A stretch of 64,000 nt of DNA, taken from Tessaracoccus lapidicaptus (GTDB lineage: Bacteria > Actinomycetota > Actinomycetes > Propionibacteriales > Propionibacteriaceae). The notes under the pieces are model-generated. The model saw nothing but the letters and a program-made list of their open reading frames with translations, had not been told where the DNA came from and did not search any database. The position numbers and the translations under genes were made by a program. The stretch is taken from the NCBI RefSeq assembly GCF_001693815.1, contig NZ_MBQD01000025.1, positions 1-64,000 on the forward strand, written 5' to 3'. Below, piece by piece: positions 44,751 to 53,344 of this stretch; within the stretch, counting starts at the first letter, position 1; the number at the start of each line of letters is the position of its first letter.

Positions 44751-44949
44751 GTCGGCCGCCCTCCGCCCGCCGTCGGCCGCCCTCGCCCCGCCGTCGGCCG
44801 CCCTCGCCCCGCCGTCGGCCGCCCTCGCCCCGCCGTCGGCCGCCCTCGCCCTGCCGTCGGCCGCCCTCGCCCTGCCGTCGGCCGCCCTCGCCCCGCCGTC
44901 GGCCGCCCTCGCCCCGCCGTCGGCCGCCCTCGCCCTGCCGTCGGCCGGA
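44751..44949. repeat. 21-bp minisatellite, nine full units
   Basis: The unit is GTCGGCCGCCCTCGCCCYGCC, starting at 44751, 44772 and every 21 bp to 44940. The first unit is diverged and the others differ mainly by C or T at one position. Because 21 is a multiple of three, all frames stay open on both strands, producing spurious Arg/Pro-rich open frames. It lies upstream of helD. I see no gene in 44668-45365. Confidence 0.9.
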
Positions 44950-44954
44950 CGGGG

Positions 44955-45260
44955 TTGAGCCTGACTCGCGGTCTGCGGGGGTTGGTTGAGCCTGACTCGC
45001 GGTCTGTGAGGGCCAAATGAGCCTGAGGCGGGGCTCGACCAGAATATGAACGATCGAAGGCCAGAATCGCCCGTCGACCACCGAATCAGGCTCATCGCAT
45101 CTTCCCGGCGCCCGGCTGGGACGAGCCTGCGACATGGCTCGACGGAAATATGAACGATCAAACAGCCCATATCGGCCGTCGACCACAGAATCAGGCTCAA
45201 CCCACCCCCGCAAGCCGCGAGTCAGGCTCAACCGACGCCGCCGGACCGCGCGTCAGGCTC
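44955..45260. repeat. Stacked TGAGCCTGA/TCAGGCTCA inverted repeats with two about 78-bp elements
   Basis: TTGAGCCTGACTCGCGGTCTG occurs twice (44955, 44986), and its 17-bp reverse complement CCGCGAGTCAGGCTCAA occurs at 45215. Inside lie two related elements, 45017-45094 and 45121-45199. Each starts with TGAGCCTG or CGAGCCTG, contains GGCTCGAC, AATATGAACGATC and GTCGACCAC, and ends with GAATCAGGCTCA. Another TCAGGCTCAAC lies near 45253. Confidence 0.85.
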
Positions 45261-45353
45261 AACGCGAGCCCCGCGCCCCGCACGGACTTTGTCGCGACAT
45301 AAGTAGCAACCTGAAATCAACCATCCACCGTTCCTCTCGACGGTTAGTCATGT

Positions 45354-45359
45354 CAAACT
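45354..45359 (+). promoter_or_regulatory. -10 box of FNT gene (leaderless)
   Basis: CAAACT, 6 nt before ATG 45366. Upstream (45290-45299) lies the palindrome TGTCGCGACA, a possible operator. Confidence 0.45.
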
Positions 45360-45365
45360 TGCCCC

Positions 45366-46259
45366 ATGGATCCCACGCGCCGGCGTCTCTTCCCAGGCCT
45401 CTTCTTCATCGACGCGGTGCTCGAGGCCGCGGACACGAAGGCGGAGATGTCGCGCCGCATCACGGTGCAGTACCTGCAGCGGGCCGCCATGGCGGGCATC
45501 CTCATCGGCACGTTCTACCTCGCCTACTTCGCGGTCAGCGCCGTCTTCGCCGGCATCCCCGCCCTCGGCGACGGCGGCCCGGGCCTCGGCCGTGCGGTCG
45601 GCGCGTTCGTGTTCGGCTGGGCGCTGGTGTTCATCTACTTCACCAAGTCGGAGCTGCTGACTTCGAACATGATGGTCACCTCCATCGCCTTCTATCACCG
45701 ACGGCTGCGGCCGATGCACGGCCTGCTGCTGCTCGCGCTGTGCTACCTCGGCAACGCCATCGGCGGGCTGCTCCTCGGGATCATGGCCCGCTACTCGACG
45801 CTCACCGCCGGCCACGTCGAGGAGAAGATGCTGGCCGCCGTCGAGGTCAAACTCGGCTACATGGCGACGGCGTCGGGCATGGGGGACCTGTTCGTGCGCG
45901 CCATCCTCTGCAACCTCATGATCAACGTCGCGATGCTGCTGGTCTACAACGGCTTCCTCAAGGACTCCATCACCATGGCGCTCGCGATGGTGATGTCGGT
46001 GTTCATCTTCGCCTTCCTCGGGCTGGAGCACTCGGTTGCGAACACCATCCTGTTCACCATCGTCGGCTTCGGCCCCGGCATCGACGTGTGGCCGGCCGTG
46101 GGGAACGTGGCCATCGCGCTCGTCGGCAACTTCATCGGCGGGGGCGTGCTCATCGGCATGTACTACGCCCACGTCAACGACGGCCGCTGGCTCGACGGGC
46201 GTCGCGGCGCGGCCCAGACGCCGCAGGAATTGGCCGGACAGGTACCCCCTGGGGCATAG
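45366..46259 (+). CDS. Formate/nitrite transporter (FNT) family channel
   Basis: This 297-aa protein has the six-helix FNT fold. Family motifs are KSELLTSNMMV (usually GxELFTGN), RAILCNLMINVAM, FLGLEHSVANTILF and GNFIGGGVLIGMYYA. FNT channels pass formate, nitrite or hydrosulfide; the residues I can see do not settle which. It may supply or remove small anions and is followed 37 bp later by dsbA-ccdA, possibly co-transcribed. The preceding DNA is lower in GC than its surroundings. Confidence 0.88.
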   Translation: MDPTRRRLFPGLFFIDAVLEAADTKAEMSRRITVQYLQRAAMAGILIGTFYLAYFAVSAVFAGIPALGDGGPGLGRAVGAFVFGWALVFIYFTKSELLTSNMMVTSIAFYHRRLRPMHGLLLLALCYLGNAIGGLLLGIMARYSTLTAGHVEEKMLAAVEVKLGYMATASGMGDLFVRAILCNLMINVAMLLVYNGFLKDSITMALAMVMSVFIFAFLGLEHSVANTILFTIVGFGPGIDVWPAVGNVAIALVGNFIGGGVLIGMYYAHVNDGRWLDGRRGAAQTPQELAGQVPPGA

Positions 46260-46296
46260 TGGGTCGTCCGAACAGTCGCCCTGGATGGAGGACCCG

Positions 46297-47058
46297 ATGG
46301 ACACCGACAAGCCCCGGATCAGCGGATTCACGTGGGCGGTGATCGTGCTGCTGGGGGTCGGAGTGGTGCTGCTCGGCGTGTTCGCGCGCCCGGCCGGGCC
46401 GTCGACCGCGGCCGCACCGGCGAGCTCAGCCAGCGACACCGAACCGCCCGCCACCGTCGAGACCCCGACCGAGAAGTCCGCCGAACAGGTGCAGGCCGAG
46501 GCCTTCCTCATCGAGACGCTCCCGCGCCGCGTCGACGGCGACCCGCTCGCGATGGGCAGCCCCGACGCCCCCGTCGTGCTGACCGAATGGGCCGACTACC
46601 GCTGCCCCTTCTGCTCCGTCTGGGCGGAGGAGACGCTGCCCGAACTGCAGCGCTACATCGACGACGGCACGCTGCGGGTCGAGTTCCGTGACCTCGCCAT
46701 CTTCGGCGACGAGTCCGTCCGCGCCGCGACCGCGGCCCGCGCCGCCGGCCAGCAGGGCCGCTACTTCGAGTTCGCGCACGCCCTCTACTCGGCGCTGCCG
46801 AACGAGGGGCACCCCGACGTCACCGACGAGACCGTGCTCGGCATTGTCGCGGACCTCGGGCTCGACGAGGAGCAGTTCGCCCGCGACTGGGCCGACCCGG
46901 CCCTCGCCAACGCCGTCCTCAGCGACACCCTCGAGGCGCAGCAGATGGGCATCACCTCGACGCCGGCGTTCGTGGTCGGCGGCCAGTTCATCGCCGGCGC
47001 GCAGCCGCTCGAGGTGTTCGAACAGGTGATCGACGACCAGGCCGCGCTGCTCGGCTGA
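46297..47058 (+). CDS. Membrane-anchored DsbA-family thiol oxidoreductase
   Basis: This 253-aa protein has one N-terminal anchor (about residues 13-30), a Ser/Thr/Pro linker and an extracytoplasmic DsbA/thioredoxin-4 domain. The redox motif is CPFC in WADYRCPFCSVW, and the cis-Pro is in ITSTPAFVVGG. It probably forms or isomerises disulfides in exported proteins. ATG 46297 was chosen because GGAGG lies 5 nt upstream; a Met codon at 46285 is less likely. Its stop shares a base with ccdA (TGATG), linking it to a thiol-reducing partner. Confidence 0.92.
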   Translation: MDTDKPRISGFTWAVIVLLGVGVVLLGVFARPAGPSTAAAPASSASDTEPPATVETPTEKSAEQVQAEAFLIETLPRRVDGDPLAMGSPDAPVVLTEWADYRCPFCSVWAEETLPELQRYIDDGTLRVEFRDLAIFGDESVRAATAARAAGQQGRYFEFAHALYSALPNEGHPDVTDETVLGIVADLGLDEEQFARDWADPALANAVLSDTLEAQQMGITSTPAFVVGGQFIAGAQPLEVFEQVIDDQAALLG

Positions 47059-47858
47059 TGGGAATCGGATACGCCGGCGCCTTCCTCGGCGGCACGGCGG
47101 CGCTGCTCAGCCCGTGCGCCGCGATGCTGCTGCCCGCCTTCTTCGCCTACGCCTTCGGCCGCTCGACGGCGACCCTGCTGGGGCGCACCGCACTGTTCTA
47201 TCTGGGGCTGCTCGTCACCCTCGTGCCGCTCGGGCTCGCGGCCGGGGCGCTCGGCGGGCTCCTGACGACGCATCGCTCGACCGTCGCGACCGTCGGGGGC
47301 GTGGTCCTCATCGTGTTCGGCGCGCTGCAGGCACTCGGGGTGCCGCTGCCGATCCCCGGGCTCCGCTCGGCCGGCCGCGACCCCCGCGGCGCCGTCGGCG
47401 TGGTGCTGCTCGGCATGACCTACGGGCTGGCGGGCGCCTGCACCGGCCCGCTGCTCGGGGCGGTGCTGACCATGGCGGCCGTCGGCGGCAGCCCGGTGTA
47501 CGGCGCGATGCTGCTCGCGATGTTCGGCCTCGGGATGGTCGTGCCGCTCGTGCTGCTCGCCGCGGTGTGGGACCGCCTCGGCGCCGGTCGCGGGTGGCGG
47601 CCGCGCCAGCTGCGCTGGGGGCCGCTGACGACGTCGTGGCCGGGCATTGTCTCCGGCGTGCTGTTCGTCGTCATCGGGGTGCTGTTCCTCACCACCGACG
47701 CCACCGCCGCGCTCGGCGGGCTGCTGGACGCGTCGGGGCAGTACCGGCTGGAGTCGTGGCTGTCCGGCGTCGGCGGCCGGGTGCCGGACCTCGCCGTCGT
47801 CGGTGCGCTGCTCGCGGTGGGCGCCGTCGTGGTGTGGGTTCGGCTGCGGCGTCGCTGA
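47058..47858 (+). CDS. CcdA/DsbD-type cytochrome c biogenesis membrane protein
   Basis: This 266-aa protein has six to seven membrane helices and the CcdA cysteine pair, SPCAAMLLP in the first helix and GLAGACTGPLLG in the fourth. CcdA carries electrons across the membrane to extracytoplasmic thiol proteins, needed for haem c attachment. The adjacent DsbA-like protein is the obvious partner, and QcrC in this window is an obvious client (inference). It ends 2 bp from the convergent FAD enzyme gene. Confidence 0.9.
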   Translation: MGIGYAGAFLGGTAALLSPCAAMLLPAFFAYAFGRSTATLLGRTALFYLGLLVTLVPLGLAAGALGGLLTTHRSTVATVGGVVLIVFGALQALGVPLPIPGLRSAGRDPRGAVGVVLLGMTYGLAGACTGPLLGAVLTMAAVGGSPVYGAMLLAMFGLGMVVPLVLLAAVWDRLGAGRGWRPRQLRWGPLTTSWPGIVSGVLFVVIGVLFLTTDATAALGGLLDASGQYRLESWLSGVGGRVPDLAVVGALLAVGAVVVWVRLRRR

Positions 47859-47860
47859 CG

Positions 47861-48997
47861 CTAGCGGGGGGTCCGGCGCCCGCCCGGCCGGAACTCGCGG
47901 TTCGTCGGGCGGGAGTCCTCGCCCGTCAGCCGCTCGTGCGTCTCGTAGACCGCCAGGGCCGCGCTGGCCAACTCTGCCCACGGCTCCGGGCCCGCCGGTG
48001 AGCACGCCGACGCCGTGGGGACCTCCGCCACGACGGCGGGGCGGCGCAGCACCGCACGCGCGGACCGCGGCGCCAGCCCCCATGCGAGGTCCGGCCGCGC
48101 ACGGGTGAAATCCCAGGTCAGGACACCCGGCCAGTGGAGCACGGGCCAGGCGCCCGTGTGGTCGACGATCTCCGCCTCCGCGGGCCCCGACGCGGGCGGC
48201 CCCGCCACGACGGCGGGCGCCAGGGCCGCCGTCGCCCAGCGGGGGCGGCGGGGCAGGCAGTCGACGGCGGGTGCGTCGTCGGTGCCGTCCACCACGGCGA
48301 CGCGCCGGGTGGCGAGCCGGTCCGCCAGCAGGTCGACCAGCCGGCCGCCGGGCTGCGGCAGGCCCGTGTCGTCGACGAGCCGCCAGCGGCCGAACGTGCG
48401 CTCGACGACGAGCCGCGTGGCCAGCAGCCCCGGCGCCCGGCGGGAGCGGGTGCCGGCCACGGGGGCCAGGTCCTGGATGAGGCGCGCCAGGTGGGGATGC
48501 CCGGCGCGGTCGGCGATGTCATCGAGGGTGCGGTCCAGCAGCAGTGCGCGCCGGTCCGCGGCGGTCCGCGGCGCGTCGGGGCGTTCGACGCCGAATCGGC
48601 GCGCCGCCAGCCAGGCGTCGTCGAGGGCGTCCAGAGTGTCGCGCCACCGCCCGGCCGCGGCCTCCCCGTAGTGCCGGGTGAGCACGGCGAACTGCCTGCC
48701 GCGCTCCGTCGGCAGCTCCAACTCGGAGCCGTCCGCGAACCGGTGGACGGCCGGCGGCGCCTCGACCAGGGCCAGGCCGACGCGGGCGAGTTCCGCGTCG
48801 AGGGGGCGGCCGGTCTTCTTGAACAGGTCGCGCCAGGTGGCGGGCAGGGTGACGACGGGGGGCAGCGCCCCGGCCTCCGGTGCCCAGCGCCCGCCCAGGG
48901 GTTCCCCGGCCAGATCCAGGCGCACGCGATGGCCCAGTTTCGCGAGCCGAGCGGCCGTGGCCATGCCGGCCAGCGTGCCGCCGCGGATCGTGAGCAT
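47861..48997 (-). CDS. FAD-dependent amine oxidase/phytoene desaturase-like protein
   Basis: This 378-aa flavoprotein-like enzyme begins with the dinucleotide-binding stretch GGTLAGMATAARLAKLGHRV. The C-terminal part ends with ASAALAVYETHERL, like the FAD-binding tail of phytoene desaturase or protoporphyrinogen oxidase relatives, though a clear GDxx motif is missing there. The substrate is unknown. ATG 48997 has a TATCCT box 7 nt upstream. It is divergent from the SOS operon. Confidence 0.7.
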   Translation of the reverse strand: MLTIRGGTLAGMATAARLAKLGHRVRLDLAGEPLGGRWAPEAGALPPVVTLPATWRDLFKKTGRPLDAELARVGLALVEAPPAVHRFADGSELELPTERGRQFAVLTRHYGEAAAGRWRDTLDALDDAWLAARRFGVERPDAPRTAADRRALLLDRTLDDIADRAGHPHLARLIQDLAPVAGTRSRRAPGLLATRLVVERTFGRWRLVDDTGLPQPGGRLVDLLADRLATRRVAVVDGTDDAPAVDCLPRRPRWATAALAPAVVAGPPASGPAEAEIVDHTGAWPVLHWPGVLTWDFTRARPDLAWGLAPRSARAVLRRPAVVAEVPTASACSPAGPEPWAELASAALAVYETHERLTGEDSRPTNREFRPGGRRTPR

Positions 48998-49004
48998 GCC
49001 GCTC

Positions 49005-49010
49005 AGGATA
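49005..49010 (-). promoter_or_regulatory. -10 box of FAD enzyme gene (leaderless)
   Basis: TATCCT on the minus strand, 7 nt before ATG 48997. It lies beside the opposing SOS promoter. Confidence 0.6.
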
Positions 49011-49014
49011 GGGC

Positions 49015-49045
49015 TTGACGTTTCGTCGGTGGGGGGTCGTATAGT
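49015..49045 (+). promoter_or_regulatory. Promoter of the DUF6504-dnaE2-dinB operon
   Basis: TTGACG at 49015-49020, a 19-bp spacer and TATAGT at 49040-49045; GATAAT at 49046-49051 is an alternative -10. The LexA operator begins 8 bp downstream of TATAGT. Confidence 0.6.
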
Positions 49046-49053
49046 GATAATCA

Positions 49054-49069
49054 CCGAACGCCTGTTCGA
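49054..49069 (+). promoter_or_regulatory. LexA/SOS operator
   Basis: CCGAACGCCTGTTCGA matches the actinobacterial SOS box TCGAAC-N4-GTTCGA with one mismatch at the first base. It overlaps the expected transcription start, so LexA binding would block initiation. It directly precedes a translesion polymerase operon. Confidence 0.85.
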
Positions 49070-49167
49070 TTAGTTCGGGGAAGCTCTGGTTGAACAGGCG
49101 TCGGTGAGGGGCCGCCCCGGCCCGGCGCAGCTTCGACCCCTGCGCCGGTCCGGGGCTCCCGGGTCGA
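49058..49167 (+). promoter_or_regulatory. Structured leader of the SOS operon
   Basis: Two strong hairpins are possible. The first pairs ACGCCTGTTC (49058-49067, part of the operator) with GAACAGGCGT (49092-49101). The second pairs 49115-49130 with 49140-49155 at 15 of 16 positions around a 9-nt loop. Seven loop bases, TCGACCC (49133-49139), are also complementary to GGGTCGA (49161-49167), an alternative pairing. Confidence 0.6.
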
Positions 49168-49208
49168 GCCACACGTGTCCATTTCGACGCCATCCCCGGG
49201 AGACAGCC

Positions 49209-49508
49209 ATGCGCACCTACGACGAGCCCATCCACGTCCTGTTCCGCGACGAGCCGCGCCAGTTCATCTGGCGGGGGCGGCTGCTGCTGGTCAAGGAGAT
49301 CCAGGGCCGGTGGAGCCGCGCCACGCCCTGGTGGACCGGCCCGCGCGTGCGGGCGGCCCGCGGCGAGGAGGTCGCGCCGCGGGGGGACCTCCTCGGGGAG
49401 CGTGAGGTGTGGCGCGTCGAGGCGGGCAACGGGCGCCAACGCGGCGTGTACGAGCTGGCCCGCACCGTCGACGCCGAGGACTGGGTGCTCCGGGCGGTGT
49501 TCGACTGA
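49209..49508 (+). CDS. DUF6504 family protein
   Basis: This 99-aa protein begins MRTYDEPIHVLFRDEPRQF and has the DUF6504 pattern FIWRGRLLLVKEIQGRW and WWTGPR. Its function is unknown; in actinobacteria it regularly accompanies ImuB and DnaE2, so a part in translesion synthesis is likely. It is the first gene after the LexA-boxed promoter and shares one base with the dnaE2 start (TGATG), implying coupled translation. Confidence 0.85.
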   Translation: MRTYDEPIHVLFRDEPRQFIWRGRLLLVKEIQGRWSRATPWWTGPRVRAARGEEVAPRGDLLGEREVWRVEAGNGRQRGVYELARTVDAEDWVLRAVFD

Positions 49509-52500
49509 TGGGCGGATTCGTCCACCTCAGGGTGGCCTCGGGCTACTCCTTCCAGTACGGCGCCTCCCACCCGAGCGACCTCGTGGCGGAGGCCGCCGCC
49601 CACGGCATGGACGCGCTCGCCATCACGGACCGCGGCGGCCTCTACGGCGCGGTGCGGTTCGCCAAGGCCTGCCTGAAGGCCGGGATCGCGCCCATCGTCG
49701 GCGTGGACCTGGCCGTCCGCCCGGACGGATGGCGCCCCGAGCGGCGCCCGACGGCGGCCCGCGGCGGCCCGCTGCGTGACGAGCGGCTGCCGCGCGCGGT
49801 GGTGCTGGCGGGGTCGCGGTCGGGATGGGGCGTGCTGTGCGAGCTCATCTCGGCCGCCCAGCTGACCGGCGAGCGCGGGGACCCCGTGGTGACGCTGGAG
49901 ATGCTCGGCCGGTACTGCGCGGGCAGGGACGTCGCGGTGCTGCTCGGCGCGGATTCGGAGGTGGGCGCGGCCCTGGTGGCCGGCCGCCCGGACCGCGCGG
50001 AGGAGGCGGTGCGTCGCTGGCGCACCGAACTCGGCTCAGTGCTGTGGCTCGCCGCCACCAACCACCGCGTAGGCGGCCGTGGGCCGGCCTCGGCGCACCA
50101 GGCGGCCGGGATCATCCGGCTCGGGGACCGCCTCGGCGTGCCCACCGTCCTCACCAACATGGTGCGCATGGCGCGCCGCGGCCAGGCGGCCACCGTCGAC
50201 GTCCTCGACGCGGCCCGCCGCCTGGTCCCGCTCGACGTGCGTAACGTGGACCGGCGCAACGCCGAGGGCTACCTCAAGCCGGACGAGGCCATGCGGGAGG
50301 CGGCCGACGAGGCGGCCCGGCTCGCGGGCCACCCCGACGGCGGCGCGCTGCTGGCCGCCACCCGCGGCCTCGCCGAGCGCTGCATGCTGGACCCCATCGG
50401 CGACGTCGGGCTGGGCGAGATCCGGCTGCCGGAGTTCGAGACGCTCGGCACCACCGTCGAGCAGGCGCCGTCGGTGCTGCGCGCCCGGTGCGAGGCCGGG
50501 CTGGCCGAGCGGCACGGGACCATCGGCCGGGAGACCGCCGACCGGCTGGACGACGAGCTGTCCGTCATCGGACGGCTCGGGTTCGAGTCCTACTTCCTCA
50601 CGGTCGCGGACGTGGTGGGCCTCATCCGCGGCCTCGGCATCCGCTGCGCGGCCCGCGGCTCCGGCGCCGGCAGCCTCGTCAACTACGCGCTGGGCATCTC
50701 CGGGGTGGACCCGATCCGGCACGGGCTGATCATGGAGCGCTTCCTGTCGCCGCTGCGGCAGGCGCTGCCGGACATCGACCTCGACGTCGAGTCCGCCCGC
50801 CGCACCGAGGTCTACGACACCATCCTGGAGACCTTCGGCGGGCAGCGCGTCGCGTGCGTGGCCATGATCGAGACCTACCGGGTGCGGCACGCGGTGCGCG
50901 ACGTCGGGGCGGCGCTCAGTCTGCCGCCCGTGGAGATCGACGCCATGGCCAAGGCCTTCCCGCACATCCGCGCCCGCGACGCCCGCGCCGCGCTGCGGGA
51001 CCTGCCCGAGCTCCGCGCCGCCGGGTTGGGAGAGGAACGCCTCGACGTCCTGTTCTCGCTGGTCGAATCCCTCGACGGGCTGCCCCGGCACATCGCGCTG
51101 CACCCGTGCGGCGTGATCCTCAGCGACTCGTCGCTCAGGCAGCGCACCCCGCTGGAGGCCAGCTTCGGCGGCTACCCGATGAGCCAGTTCGACAAGGACG
51201 ACGTCGAGGACCTCGGCCTGCTCAAGCTGGACGTGCTGGGCATCCGGATGCAGTCGGCGATGGCGCACGCCGTCGCGGAGATCGGGCGCACCCGGCCCGT
51301 CGGCCCGCCGCCGGACATCGACGCCCTGGACCCCTTCGACGATCCGGCGGTCTACGACATGATCGCCCACCGCGCCACGCTGGGCTGCTTCCAGATCGAG
51401 TCGCCCGGCCAGCGGGAACTGGTCGGCAAGTTCGGCCCCGAGACGTTCCACGACATCATCGTCGACATCTCCCTGTTCCGGCCCGGGCCGGTGAAGTCGG
51501 ACATGGTCACCCCCTTCCTCGAGGCCCGCCAGGGCTGGACGGAGCCCGAGTACCTGCACCCCAGCCTCATCCCGGCGCTCGAGCAGACCCACGGCGTCGT
51601 CGTGTTCCACGAGCAGGTGATCCAGATCATCGCCATCGCCACCGGCTGCAGCCTGGCGCAGGGCGACGAGGTGCGCCGCGCGCTCGGGGACCGGGAGGGA
51701 CAGGCGCAGGTCAAGGAGTGGTTCTGGCCCAAGGCCCTGGCCCGCGGCTACGACGAGCACATGGTCGAGCAGATCTGGTTCATCCTCGAGTCGTTCGCCT
51801 CGTTCGGGTTCTGCAAGGCGCACGCCGCGGCGTTCGCGCTGCCCACCTACCAGTCGGCGTGGCTGAAGCGCTACTACCCGGCGCACTTCATCGCCGGCAT
51901 CCTCACACACGACCCGGGCATGTACCCCAAGCGGCTGCTGCTGGAGGAGGCGCGGCGCATGACCATCGAGATCCTCGGCCTCGACGTCAACCGCAGCACC
52001 GGCCAGTACCGCGCCGAACGCCTCGACGGCGCCGAGGAGGGCATGGCGCTGCCGGAGCACCTCGCCATGGGGGCGCCGCCCACCACCGACGGGCTGCCGC
52101 AGATCGACGGCTGGGGCATCCGGCTGTCCCTGGCCGACGTCAAGGGCATCGGGGAGGCGGAGATCGACCGCATCGTGGCCGGCCAGCCGTACCTGTCGCT
52201 GACGGACTTCTGGGAGCGGGCGCGGGTCGCGGAGCCGGTGGTGGAGCGGCTGATCCTCGCCGGCGCGTTCGACGGTCTGTACCGCATCGGCCGCCGCGCC
52301 GCGGTGCATCGTCGCGGTCAGGTCACCCGCCGCGACCTGCTGCTCGCCCTGGCGGACCTGCACCGGCAGCGCCGGGCGGACGAGCGGGCCGTGGCCCGCG
52401 CGAAGGGCCGCCGCCCCCAGGCGCTGGGCGACGACCCCGGCGAGCTCGCCCGCGCCCAGACCCAGCGGGCGTCCCGCGCGCCGCAGGCGGTTCAGGGCGT

Positions 52501-53341
52501 GCTGGACTTCGGCGACGGTGACGGCGGCGCGGAGCCGACGGCGGACGTCGTCGCCACCGGGCTGCCGGAGATGGACGACGAGCAGCGCCTCAAGGCGGAA
52601 CTGGAGATCCTGGGGCTGGACGCCAGCCGGCACATCATGGAGCGCTACCTGCCGCTGCTGCGCGCCCTCGACGCCACCAGCTCGCGGACGCTGCTGCAGC
52701 GCCGCAACCAGTCGGAGGTCCTGGTCGCGGGGGTGAAGGTGGCCACGCAGACGCCGCCGGTGCGCTCCGGCCGGCGGGTGATCTTCCTCACCCTGGACGA
52801 CTCGACGGGCCCCGTCGACGCCACCTTCTTCGAAGACGTGCAGGGGCCCTACGCCGCCACCGTGTTCTCGTCGTGGATGGTGCTGGTGCGGGGGAAGCTC
52901 CGCCGCACCGGCCCGCGCGGCGTGTCGATCCGGGCCACCGGGTGCTGGGATCTCGGCCACCTCGACGAGGTGTGGCGCTCGGCGCTGGACCAGGGGGCGA
53001 CGGAGGCGGAGGCGGTCGCGGCCGTCGTCGCGGTGCTCGACGAGGTGCCGGAGGGCTACAGCCTGGTGGGCGAGTGGCGGCCGGCGGGCGAGGACTCCGC
53101 GGATCCGGGCCGGCGGCCGGCCGGGGAACCGGCGGGGGAGAGCGACGAGGCCCCCGCCGAGGAACCGCCACCGGACCCGCAGGACCACACCCGCGCCGGC
53201 GGGATGGGCCGCCGGCGGGTGCTGGTGCACGCCAGCGGGTTCCGGCAGTCGCCGTACGCGGACATCAAACCCGCCGGCACCGGCGCCGCGGAGGCCCCGC
53301 GCAAACTGTGGCACTCGAGCCCCGGAAGCTCAGGGAGGTAA
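49508..53341 (+). CDS. dnaE2: Error-prone DNA polymerase III alpha subunit DnaE2 (ImuC)
   Basis: This 1277-aa C-family polymerase includes an N-terminal PHP domain with degenerate metal motif (FVHLRVASGYSFQYGAS), as usual for DnaE2. The palm aspartates are intact: PDIDLDVES (Asp422, Asp424) and LLKLDVLGI (Asp575). A helix-hairpin-helix segment (LADVKGIGEAEIDRI) and an OB fold (VIFLTLDDSTGPVDATFFED) follow. It lacks the clear clamp and tau-binding tail of DnaE1; the last 100 residues are Pro/Glu-rich. DnaE2 performs SOS-induced mutagenic bypass. It overlaps DUF6504 by one base and is followed 3 bp later by dinB. Confidence 0.95.
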   Translation: MGGFVHLRVASGYSFQYGASHPSDLVAEAAAHGMDALAITDRGGLYGAVRFAKACLKAGIAPIVGVDLAVRPDGWRPERRPTAARGGPLRDERLPRAVVLAGSRSGWGVLCELISAAQLTGERGDPVVTLEMLGRYCAGRDVAVLLGADSEVGAALVAGRPDRAEEAVRRWRTELGSVLWLAATNHRVGGRGPASAHQAAGIIRLGDRLGVPTVLTNMVRMARRGQAATVDVLDAARRLVPLDVRNVDRRNAEGYLKPDEAMREAADEAARLAGHPDGGALLAATRGLAERCMLDPIGDVGLGEIRLPEFETLGTTVEQAPSVLRARCEAGLAERHGTIGRETADRLDDELSVIGRLGFESYFLTVADVVGLIRGLGIRCAARGSGAGSLVNYALGISGVDPIRHGLIMERFLSPLRQALPDIDLDVESARRTEVYDTILETFGGQRVACVAMIETYRVRHAVRDVGAALSLPPVEIDAMAKAFPHIRARDARAALRDLPELRAAGLGEERLDVLFSLVESLDGLPRHIALHPCGVILSDSSLRQRTPLEASFGGYPMSQFDKDDVEDLGLLKLDVLGIRMQSAMAHAVAEIGRTRPVGPPPDIDALDPFDDPAVYDMIAHRATLGCFQIESPGQRELVGKFGPETFHDIIVDISLFRPGPVKSDMVTPFLEARQGWTEPEYLHPSLIPALEQTHGVVVFHEQVIQIIAIATGCSLAQGDEVRRALGDREGQAQVKEWFWPKALARGYDEHMVEQIWFILESFASFGFCKAHAAAFALPTYQSAWLKRYYPAHFIAGILTHDPGMYPKRLLLEEARRMTIEILGLDVNRSTGQYRAERLDGAEEGMALPEHLAMGAPPTTDGLPQIDGWGIRLSLADVKGIGEAEIDRIVAGQPYLSLTDFWERARVAEPVVERLILAGAFDGLYRIGRRAAVHRRGQVTRRDLLLALADLHRQRRADERAVARAKGRRPQALGDDPGELARAQTQRASRAPQAVQGVLDFGDGDGGAEPTADVVATGLPEMDDEQRLKAELEILGLDASRHIMERYLPLLRALDATSSRTLLQRRNQSEVLVAGVKVATQTPPVRSGRRVIFLTLDDSTGPVDATFFEDVQGPYAATVFSSWMVLVRGKLRRTGPRGVSIRATGCWDLGHLDEVWRSALDQGATEAEAVAAVVAVLDEVPEGYSLVGEWRPAGEDSADPGRRPAGEPAGESDEAPAEEPPPDPQDHTRAGGMGRRRVLVHASGFRQSPYADIKPAGTGAAEAPRKLWHSSPGSSGR

Positions 53342-53344
53342 ACG

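Noticed and set aside
44669-45231. Several Arg/Pro-rich open frames across the minisatellite
   Set aside because: A 21-bp repeat keeps all frames open; the frames on both strands overlap each other and lack starts with ribosome sites.
49115-49167. Classical H-type pseudoknot in the SOS leader
   Set aside because: The connecting segment of about 5 nt is too short to cross a 16-bp stem, so the complementary segments are more likely alternative pairings.
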